The notes under the pieces are model-generated. The model had not been told where the DNA came from. It saw only the letters and a list, made by a program, of their open reading frames with translations, and searched no databases. The position numbers were made by a program, and so were the translations under genes. From Cotesia glomerata (Eukaryota > Arthropoda > Insecta > Hymenoptera > Braconidae), in NCBI RefSeq assembly GCF_020080835.1, contig NC_058160.1, positions 11,120,047 through 11,184,046 on the forward strand: a DNA stretch of 64,000 nt, read 5' to 3'. Position 1 is the stretch's first letter; the number at the start of each line of letters is the position of its first letter. This document shows, in pieces, positions 56,048 through 64,000 of this stretch.

Positions 56048-57445
56048 TGTAACGTCCACGCTTTCAAAATATATATAATTATCTAATTAGTCCCCGGCTC
56101 GAAATTTGCTCGCCGGAGTCCAGGGTCATAAACGGGGATCACATTATCAATAACAAAATATAAACAAAACACTTCATTTTAAATAAATCAAAGAAAAAGG
56201 AAACCTCTTTATTGGCCTTATCATGTTAATAAACGATATAAACAATATAAGCAAATTAAACAATATAGACAATACATTAGAACACTCTTTTCACACATAT
56301 TCGCGGTTCAAAATCATCAACACGGTTCAAAATCAAGAAACAATATAAGCAATATACACTAACGCAATAGAAACTTTCTATCCAAACATACACGACGGTA
56401 TTCACGGTTCAAACTCAAAAACGCGGTCTACAAAATACTAACTAGTGTCCCAATAAACCCCCCCCCCCTCAGGGCGACTAGCCGTCATCCCTGTGGGGTC
56501 CTAAACTCTACTCTGAGAGCAAGTGGAGAGTATCCTCCTCGCTCCCACCTACACGGCTTATGATCACCTACCGTACCTCAGCTGAAGGCTCCAGCACGGG
56601 GAGTACGACACTTTCATCCGGTCGGTTCACGATACTTACCTGGGTCTAGGTCGGACTCCAGGTAGAGTATCCTCTAGAATTATTTGGTGAAGAGTATTCG
56701 TCCGAGTAATTCTCCCGAGAAAGAATTGCCTTTCCATGCCAAAATTTTGGACTTTATCATATTTAAAATTTTTACTTAAAGCGAACGAAATTGGAAATTT
56801 ATCGCCATTTGTCCGGCGTCATCGAACGAGCATTTAAAAATAATTATTTATTATTTTAATCGTAATTTCCTTCATTTTCTATCCATTCGTCTCGCCAAAT
56901 TCTAAGTTTTTATTTTCGAAACTCAATTCTTTATTATTTTAATCGTAATTTCCTTCATTTTCTATCCATTCGTTTCGTCAAATTCACAATTCTTTATTAT
57001 TTTAATCGCAATTTCTTTCATTATATATCCATTCGTTGATTTTCCATACTAAATTGTCCTCGGGACTTATAAAATCTTCGCTTACCTAAATTATTTCTTA
57101 CAAAATAATAATCGTCATTTCTTTCATTTTTTATCCATTCATCGCTTTCCCATACTAAATCTTGTTCGGAACTTAGAATAATTTTCCCAGTCTTTTAATT
57201 TCTTTTACAATTAATTTCTTTTGCTCGATTAATTCGCTCGGCTTCATAATAATTTCTCACACGCTTAATTTCTTAATTTAATCATACCTTCGGTAACAAT
57301 AATATAATATTATTATCTAAATAAATACAATAATTAAATAATAATCGCCGCACTAATAACAATAATTGTTTCTATTAATTTTTAAGTAATTAATAAAAAT
57401 AAACCAAAATACTCGAATAGAAAAAGTAAAATCTGGGTCATAACA
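56048..57445. mobile_element. Second solo LTR, 1398 bp
   Basis: Starts TGTAACGTCC and ends GGGTCATAACA, interrupting the tandem repeat (…GACATGAACAG | CAGGCATGGAC…). Flanks ACAG and TCAG differ at one base, so the target duplication is imperfect. Size and TG..CA ends match an LTR. Internal tandem copies of TTTATTATTTTAATCG(C/T)AATTTC occur at 56845-57015. Orientation and family unknown. Confidence 0.65.
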
Positions 57446-57555
57446 TCAGGCATGGACTGATCTGATCAGGCCTAATTTCAGGCCTGATCAGGTCGGATTT
57501 CAGGCCTGATCAGATATGAACAGGTCTGATCAGTCCTGATCATTTTTTCCCGGAT
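57446..57555. repeat. Tandem GATCAGG repeat, right part
   Basis: Continues the block at 55810 beyond the solo LTR, with CAGGCCTGATCAGGTCGG units, ending near CCTGATCATTTTTTCCCGG. Confidence 0.75.
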
Positions 57556-57579
57556 AATTATCAATAATCATACTTACTT

Positions 57580-58500
57580 TGCTTTGAATTTGATATAGGA
57601 ATAAGACTGGACGACATGTTTAAGCATGTAATCTGGTTTGCTTCTATAGGAGAATAAGAAAGTGTTGAAGAACAAGGTAATATGGTATCTTTTTTATAAC
57701 TGTTATTAGCAGTATTGCTAATCAAATTTATAGCAACTGGTTCATTCAAAAAAGGAAGTCCTGGGGGAAATTCATAATTATCTGTCTCTAAAATTTAATG
57801 AAAAGAACGAGATGATGAACTTTGAGAGAAATTTTGAGTTTGAGTGTTCGAAATTAAGTTAGGTTGGACCAAAGATTGATTAGGGAATTTTTCACTTTGA
57901 CTGTCAGTAAAACTCGCTCTTGCTCTACTGAGGATTGGTTTTGAATTTATTATTTTAGCCTTAATTTTTTTCTTATTTGAATTTTTTATTCCATCAATTA
58001 AATTTGAATTTTCTTTGATTTCTTTTTTTTTTTTAAAACATCAGATGAAAATATTTTTGTAGACTTATCAATTATCTCTCCTTTATCATGAACAGCAATT
58101 TTTTGTAACTCTTCTTGATTAGCTAGAAATAATTTAATAAATATTATAGTTATACTGAATAATATTATAACGGTTAGATGTATATCTTAAAAAAATTGAT
58201 AAAAGAACTATTTTCTCAATATTTCGAGAGCAGAATATTAAAATTTTTATAATTTTGACAAAAATCATGGTAAGGCTAGTTAAGATTTATCAATCATTAC
58301 ATTATAAGCAAAACTATGTCAATATACTTACTGTTTATCGCTAATATTTTCATTTTAATTTTAGTTTCCTTTTTAGTTATTTCATCTTTCCAAATTAATT
58401 CTCCATCTGCACCAACAAACTTATATCTTTTTGGAACTTTTAAAAGTGGCACAATATCAGTTTTTTTCGATTCTACCCACCGAATAAGAGCCAACTTCTG
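57580..58500 (-). pseudogene. Exon-like pieces of an unidentified gene
   Basis: Minus strand. Piece A (about 58498-58332) reads ALIRWVESKKTDIVPLLKV and ends at a good donor (ACA|GTAAGTAT). Piece B starts at 58122 after TTTCTAG and is lysine-rich, then serine-rich, up to a stop near 57798. Piece C (about 57786-57580) contains DNYEFPPGLPFLNEP and ends at AAA|GTAAGTATG. Piece A recalls the N-terminal region of some BEN-domain insect proteins, but no BEN domain is visible. The 5' side is cut off by repeat DNA and the B-C junction lacks a clear donor. May be a partial gene or a remnant. Confidence 0.35.
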
Positions 58501-59410
58501 GACCGATTCGAACCGATAGATTTTGAGAAATTTTAAGAAATCTCAAAAAAAATTTTTTTTGAAAGTGGTGTTTTTGGAATAACTTCTAAACGGCTTTATC
58601 GATCAACTTCAAAAACTAATCCGCCTTCGAGCTTGAAAAACCACGCTGATCGTCGCTAACCCGGTCAAAATCGGTTGATTCGTTCGAGAGATATCGTGAA
58701 CGAAAGAAAACCGAAAAAAGTGTTTTTTTGACATAACTTCGTCATTTCTTCTCGGATCGTTTTTGATGATATAGAATAATTTTTAGAATTATAAAAACCG
58801 CGTCGATCACCGTCAAGAATGTAGAAATCAGTTAATTGGTTCGAGAGATATCCTCGATAAAATATTTGGAAACAAGTGTTTTTTTAACATAACTCCGACA
58901 TTTTTTGGAATAACTTTTAAACGAATGCACTGATCAATTTCAAAAACTAATCAACAATTAGCATGAAAAAATGATGTCGATCGCCGTCAAGCCGGTCAAA
59001 ATTGGTCAATTCGTTCAAGAGATATCATGAACGAAAGAAAACCGAAAAATTATTTTTTTTTTGGAATTACTCCAAATTTCCTAGTTTTATCAATTCAAAC
59101 TTGAAGATTCTTCATGAAACTAAAAAAATTGCGTCAAATGCTATCAACCGCGTAAAAATCGGTTGATTAATTTAAAAGTTAGAGCGGTTTGAAAATTAAA
59201 AAAATATTGTTCTATGAAATTCTGTCAGACTTTTGAGCTCGAAGAGCTCAAAAGCATAGGAAAGCTATCTTTTTAACCTCGAAGAGCTTAAAATAACACA
59301 TAAATTGTATTTTGAGCTAGGAGAGCTCAAAAATATCATTAGTGCAGTTTTATACACCTAGGTATGGAATTAGCGGGAAGTTGCACGGATGGCCTTCAGG
59401 GTCTACCATT
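58501..59410 (-). repeat. GAGCTC-family repeat, inverted copy
   Basis: In inverted order: GTTTTTGGAATAACTTCTAA, several AGAGATATC(G/C)T blocks, AACCGCGTAAAAATCGG, GAGCTCGAAGAGCTCAAAAG, and at the right GAATTAGCGGGAAGTTGCAC with GGCCTTCAGGGTC. No (AC)n core. Confidence 0.75.
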
Positions 59411-60920
59411 TTTCTAATTTTTTTTTAGAGTTTTTTTATGTTCTTAAATTTAATATATCTAATTAATAATAATATAATATACTCAATAATTTGAAATGAA
59501 TTAATTTACAAATTTAATTTTTTTATCAATAATTTTTAAGTTACTATTTAAATTTATTGGTATTGTACTATTTAATGTTGGTATGAGTATATTTTGGAAG
59601 GTTACATTGATCAATCAAAACAATTGAAGATAAAAATATCGATCAACACAATTAAAAATTGTCCTATAGGCTCATTTAAGTTCATGTAGGTTCATGTAGG
59701 CTCATGTAGGTTCATTATTCTGACTCGGGATGTTAGTCTTCATCTTGATATAGCCATATCAACCCTGATCATGTCTGATATTGCTAATTTTTATATTAGG
59801 TCTGATCAGAATATTTTTTCACGGAATATAATTAGATATGATTAGATCTGGTCATTTTTTGGATCTGATTATATATGATTATACATGATCATATATAAAC
59901 ATGTATGTTCATATATAAGCAGATCAAGTTATGTATGATTAGACCTGGCCAATTTTTGGATCCGATATATATAGACGGTTATGCATGATTACATATGATT
60001 AGACAAAATCTTTTTCCATCGGGATTACTAAAATAGAGCGATCGTACCATTTACTATCGAGATGGTTAAATTTATCATCACAAGTGGTTAAAGTTACCAA
60101 CTGTATTATAAGCCATTCAGTAGAAATAAGCACTGAATTAATCAACGACATTATCAATAATTAATAATAATGGGATTTTCAATAATATAATAATAATATT
60201 CTATATTATTAAGAGAATAAGCAGAATTCTGGGGCCAGGGTATTTATATAATAAAATGGGTTGTTATGGTTAAATTTGGTATTGTTCGAAAAGTCTCGAC
60301 CTGGAGTTATTCCTTTTCATAGTTTCATATCATAGTAGTTAAACAGGGGGGGTTCTGTGACAACGGGTTCTGTGACACTCTATTTATCACGTGAGTATGA
60401 GTGTGTTTCTTGCTTATCGACGGTTGTTTTGTTATCGGTGATCTTCCTTATTGACGTTGGGTTTGATAGTTTTTTTATGGGTTGTCTGTATTATCGACTG
60501 TTGTCTTGGGTCTTGTCGTGTGACTGTTACATGATTTTGATGGGGGTTTATGCTGTTATGATGGGGATCTGGTGGCTGTTTGGTGGGAGTGGAGGGGATT
60601 GGGAGTATTAATTTAGTATTATTTTTGATTGAGAGTTTAAATGTGAAATTTGGGGGGGGGGGTTTATCAGTGGAAGGTGGATCTGTGTTGGTCATTTTTT
60701 TTGTTTTTTTTTTCGGAAAATTTTTGTACTTTTTGGTTTGATTGACACCTCGGATGTTAAATTTGAGTCTTTTATTAGTAACTTTTACCCCATGCTAATA
60801 GTTCGCAGCATGGGATCCTATGCGTTGGTCTTTGAAAATTCTCATCCTTTTCCATAGAAATTTAATGTTTAGCTATTTTTACAACAAAAAACCCTACTAT
60901 TTTTAAATTTTTCTTGGTGA
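59411..60920. other. AT-rich region with repeats, no gene
   Basis: Holds a 12-bp tandem repeat (TTCATGTAGGCTC type) at 59676-59715, a GATCAGG/GATTATACATGATC block at 59745-60010, and a G-rich strand with G8 at about 60653. The frame at 60357 reads simple-sequence-like residues and is not called. Confidence 0.5.
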
Positions 60921-60927
60921 GGATTGT

Positions 60928-60936
60928 GCTATAAAG
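60928..60936 (+). promoter_or_regulatory. Likely TATA box of the small gene
   Basis: GCTATAAAG lies about 30 bp before a TCAG-type initiator (about 60956) and 200 bp before the coding ATG, upstream of a clean 5'-UTR intron. Confidence 0.5.
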
Positions 60937-61128
60937 CTGTGTATATCAGCCATTTATTCACAGTCTTTACTCAATCTTCCTACTGTGTGATAACTAGTGT
61001 AAATCAAAGATAAATTTTCAACAAACTTGCTCATATCTTCTGAAAAAATATTAATGTAAGTATCTAATCATTATACAATTTCAATTTCTTAAATATTTGT
61101 TCATCAATTTCTCTTTTATTCAGATAAC

Positions 61129-61461
61129 ATGGATCTCTCAGCAATCAACAAATCGGCAGCTTTAAAGGACATCTTACCAAAGGAAAAAATGTCAGAGTTG
61201 ACCGTCAATAAGGAGTACAGCGTTACAGCGTTGAAATGTGTTTCAACAGAATATGGTGAAAGTATCGTGGCTTCACTCAATGGGGAGTTTTCGGTCTATT
61301 TACCTAAGCGCTTAACGATCATCTTTCAAAATGATCCTGGTGCACTTGAATCACTCCATAAAGTCATTGGAGAAGATAATTTATATCTACTTTATCATGG
61401 TGGCTCTTATAATAAATTCGAATTTTTCATCGAATCATTTGATGAGAGCCAACTATTTTGA
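61129..61461 (+). CDS. Unrecognised 110-residue protein, possibly OB-like
   Basis: The ORF begins MDLSAINKSAALKDILPKEK and includes VTALKCVSTEYGESIVASL and FSVYLPKRL, ending FFIESFDESQLF. A 5'-UTR intron is apparent: donor AAT|GTAAGTATC at 61056 and acceptor TTTATTCAG at 61123, five bases before the ATG. AATAAA words follow at about 61550. The K-x-TxYG-x-IV-x-L-x-x-x-F-x-V-x-LP pattern resembles short beta-barrel ssDNA-binding proteins (OB fold), but this is pattern recognition only. No transposon ends were found around it. Function unknown. Confidence 0.6.
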   Translation: MDLSAINKSAALKDILPKEKMSELTVNKEYSVTALKCVSTEYGESIVASLNGEFSVYLPKRLTIIFQNDPGALESLHKVIGEDNLYLLYHGGSYNKFEFFIESFDESQLF

Positions 61462-61915
61462 ATTCATTCAATCAAATTGTGAATACTATGTCTTCGATTA
61501 ATACTTACGTATTTCCATCTAAGTTGTACTTTTAGATATATAAAATACGAAAATAAATTTTTTAACAGAAAAAAACCCAAATCATTATTTATTTTCAACC
61601 TTATTTTTCTATATTAATTGTAGGAACATGCATTGTTACAACTATTCGTTAATATATCTATTCTCTTTATTATCTCTTCTCATAAATATCTCTATCATTT
61701 ATTAATAATTAATATAGCGATAATATCTCTATTCCATTATAAAATTATTCAGGAATAGACATATTTGAGAATAGCGATATTTAGAAATAAAGACAATTAA
61801 GAATGAAGATATTCAATAATTAAGTAATATGAATATTATGAATAATCGTTTTAGGAATAGAGATATTTATAAATAAAGAAGTAAAAAATAGAGTTATTAT
61901 CTTATAAGTACCAAG

Positions 61916-62482
61916 ATGGCGAACAGAACGGTGCCTCCTGATAAGGGAGATAATAATTTTAAGTGCCATCCGAACTTACAAGTGCCAAAAATAGTGATTT
62001 GTATCATTTGTGAGAACGTCTATCATGAAGGCGACTTTAATAAATATAAAAAAGGTTTTTACGTTGGAAAACATTTAGTTGTCTGCCCAGATCATCACAA
62101 CCAAGGTTTAACCTCAATGGACTACAACAGACTAGACGAAAATGCACGGAGAATAATTGCTCATATAAAACAACGTGAAAAAGTAGAATTGCAGACGAGT
62201 TTATCACTTAATGCATCAATGAATATTCAACAAAAAAGTTTAGACGACACAATTCTACAAAACGAAGATGAACTAGTAAAAGCTAAAGTGGAAGTAGAGT
62301 TGCTGCGTGAACTAAATCAAGAATTAAAGGAGAAAAATAAATTATTAAGTGAATTGCTGGAGATAAGAAAAACAGAACCTAGTCATAAGACTTATTCCGA
62401 AATACTTAAGGTAGTACCTCCGCGACAATCCAGATCAAAAATTTTGACTCGCTATCCATGTTATACGTATCGACAGAGCTAA
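61916..62482 (+). pseudogene. LINE ORF1, N-terminal part with PHD-like zinc finger
   Basis: Starts MANRTVPPDKGDNNFKCHPN. Residues of about 28-60 form CIICENVYHEGDFNKYKKGF...CPDHH, a C-x2-C...H...C-x2-H arrangement like a PHD finger. A coiled coil follows (about residues 75-150; VEVELLRELNQELKEKNKLL). After KTYSEILKVVPPRQSRSK the family sequence is interrupted; it resumes at about 62965. PHD-type N-termini occur in ORF1 of some LINE families. Confidence 0.65.
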
Positions 62483-62964
62483 GGTTGTAGGTTAAGATTT
62501 TTTAACGTTACTGTACTCGTCACTACTATATTCTCTATACATATACACACACACTACGGTTTCAGTGACTAGCGGCTGTTTTTTGTACCCCCTCTCCTAA
62601 AAATAATCCTCTAAAAGTGAAATTGATTTTAATTAATCTCGAAAACTACATGGTAAAAAATTTTCATTTTTTTTTTAATTGTTCGAAATATCATATTCTT
62701 CAATCTACTAGTTTTTTGATAAAGTCTTGAAATTCTTTCGATGGAAAAAATTAAAAATACTGTCATTTTCCCACGCTTCTCCTATGTTACATGTACAAAA
62801 ATGTCATTTTCAATTGCAATTATCTCGAGCTTGGTGTGGTAAATCGTCTTCAAATTTTAACAGCATATGTATTATGTATTTAATGACTTATATTCAAAGT
62901 TTCGAGGATTTCTTGAAATATTGCTTTCATAACCGTACTACCTTAAGACTTAAAACAATAAAAA
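62483..62964. other. Insertion splitting the LINE ORF1
   Basis: About 500 bp of non-LINE DNA lies between the two halves of ORF1, with ACACACAC near 62540 and AT-rich sequence. No TIRs or target duplication were identified. The frame at 62727-62975 is not called. Confidence 0.45.
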
Positions 62965-63819
62965 AAAAACATTGAAACAGTGCCATGCATCATAATAAAA
63001 GGAAATGACGAGGATAGTGATAAAACCTGCGACTTAGTCAAAAAAAATCTAAAAGTCAATACAAGTGCCCCAATAAGAGCAGTTATGACAACAAGAAAAG
63101 GTGAGGTGATAGTAAAATGTAAAAATCCGGAAGATGTTTCTAGGACTAAAAATGTTCTATGTGAGAAGCTAGGTCCTAACTATCAAATCGAGCAAGAAAA
63201 AAAGAAACCTCCAAGAATAAAAATTGTTGATATCGAAAACGATCTAGACACAGATGTGATTACCAAAGATATTACAAATAGAAACTCTGTACTCATTGGA
63301 AATGATTTCAAAATCATCTCAGACTTTAAAAATACTGGTGGAAAAAGAAATTTAATAGCAGAAATATCACCGAGCATATATACTGCGATCATTGCAACCG
63401 GAGTGATTTATGTTGGACATAAGTGCTGTAGAGTTTTTGACGTAATTGATGTTAACGTATGTTTTAAATGCGGTAGGGCAAACCATAATCATAAGAAGTG
63501 CAATAATGAGACAAAATGCCTAACCTGTGCGGGAGACCATGAAACCAAAGCCTGTAAATCTGTAAATAAAAAGTGTGTTAACTGTGTATTCCATAATAAA
63601 CAGTTTAACCAAAACAGATGTACTGATCATATAGCTACGGACACAAAGGAGTGTGAGTATCTCAAATACAAAATAAATAACTGGCTGAGATCCACTGATT
63701 ACCCATTTCAGCCACGCATACCGGCATATCTGGGAAAAATACTTATGTCAAAGGTGGTAACCACTCAAGATAGTAAAACTACTGCTCGCGACACCTATAG
63801 ATCTTCAAGTGCAAACTAG
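62965..63819 (+). pseudogene. LINE ORF1, C-terminal gag-like part
   Basis: Begins at TVPCIIIKGNDEDSDKTCDL, continues through an RRM/gag-like region (IRAVMTTRKGEVIVKCKN), and has CCHC knuckles CFKCGRANHNHKKC, CLTCAGDHETKAC and CVNCVFHNKQFNQNRC. These bind the element RNA. The ATG-initiated frame from 62980 (CTG/ATG-type start) is not the true start: the true N-terminus is at 61916. Confidence 0.7.
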
Positions 63820-63829
63820 TCAACCACCA

Positions 63830-64000
63830 ATGGTAATGTGTTTTATGACAGCTAAACACGATCATAACAATAACAATGTTTACATCGAAGACACAATAAA
63901 CAACTTGAAATGTCTAAATAACGCACTAGAAAAAAATGACTTAATCATTCTCCACTTGAATGTTAGAAGTATCAACGCCAATTTTGAAAATTTGGAGCTA
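63830..64000 (+). CDS. LINE ORF2 start, endonuclease (partial, cut by window)
   Basis: From the ATG at 63830 the frame is open to the window end, 57 codons. It contains LIILHLNVRSINANFENL, the opening strand of an apurinic-type endonuclease domain in jockey-group LINEs. It lies 11 bp after the ORF1 stop, the usual two-ORF arrangement. RT lies beyond the window. Confidence 0.75.
   Translation, partial: MVMCFMTAKHDHNNNNVYIEDTINNLKCLNNALEKNDLIILHLNVRSINANFENLEL

Noticed and set aside
60357..60611. 84-codon frame in a G/T-rich strand
   Set aside because: Skewed simple composition, no homology pattern, no promoter or polyadenylation context.

Overview
The window is AT-rich insect DNA. It holds spliced host genes with short GT-AG introns (an Mpv17-family gene, and PSMD1/Rpn2 of the proteasome) embedded in dense, nested transposable elements: R1-, I- and jockey-type LINEs, a tRNA-derived SINE, a Ty3/gypsy element, two solo LTRs and many terminal-inverted-repeat (TIR) elements. 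The overall look fits a hymenopteran, probably a parasitoid wasp, but that placement is inference from gene content and repeat style. There is no sign of bacterial organisation.

Layout. 1-2.5 kb: decayed R1-type LINE (minus). 3.4-7.1 kb: a MITE, a SINE fragment joined to a stray copy of PSMD1 exon 2, a decayed LINE interrupted by a complete SINE with a 17-bp target duplication, and a microsatellite-bearing dispersed repeat. 7.7-8.2 kb: RBBP6-like gene remnant. 9.5-10.3 kb: Mpv17-family gene. 10.5-16.4 kb: I-type LINE (minus) with a small TA-flanked MITE inside its RT region. 16.5-21.06 kb: first six exons of PSMD1; the C-terminal exons are not seen in the remaining 43 kb. 21-28 kb: AT-rich DNA with TIR elements and a 100-N assembly gap. 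28.1-36.1 kb: Ty3/gypsy element (minus) with a macro-like segment between RNase H and integrase and a 1.4-kb 5' LTR.

36.1-41.2 kb holds the most interesting object: a 5,056-bp DNA transposon with 187-bp TIRs (3 mismatches) flanked by TTTAAA. It carries two intact, convergent genes: an integrase-fold DDE transposase, and a three-exon gene for a 618-residue protein joining a TDP-43-N-terminal-like domain, a basic patch and a Ser/Thr kinase domain with its catalytic motifs. Each gene starts just inside one TIR. The near-identical TIRs and open frames suggest recent activity.

41.3-44.9 kb: a non-coding element with long TIRs and a 522-bp palindrome. 46-53.4 kb: repeated copies of an (AC)n-containing family, invaded by a solo LTR with perfect GTCT duplications, a TA-flanked MITE, and an R1-type LINE lying inside the (AC)n tract. 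54.1-55.7 kb: TTAA-flanked Kolobok-type remnant with a Mutator-like transposase fragment. 55.8-60 kb: GATCAG-rich repeat, a second solo LTR and exon-like pieces of an unidentified gene. 60.9-61.6 kb: compact transcription unit for an unrecognised 110-residue protein. 61.9-64 kb: start of another LINE, running off the window.
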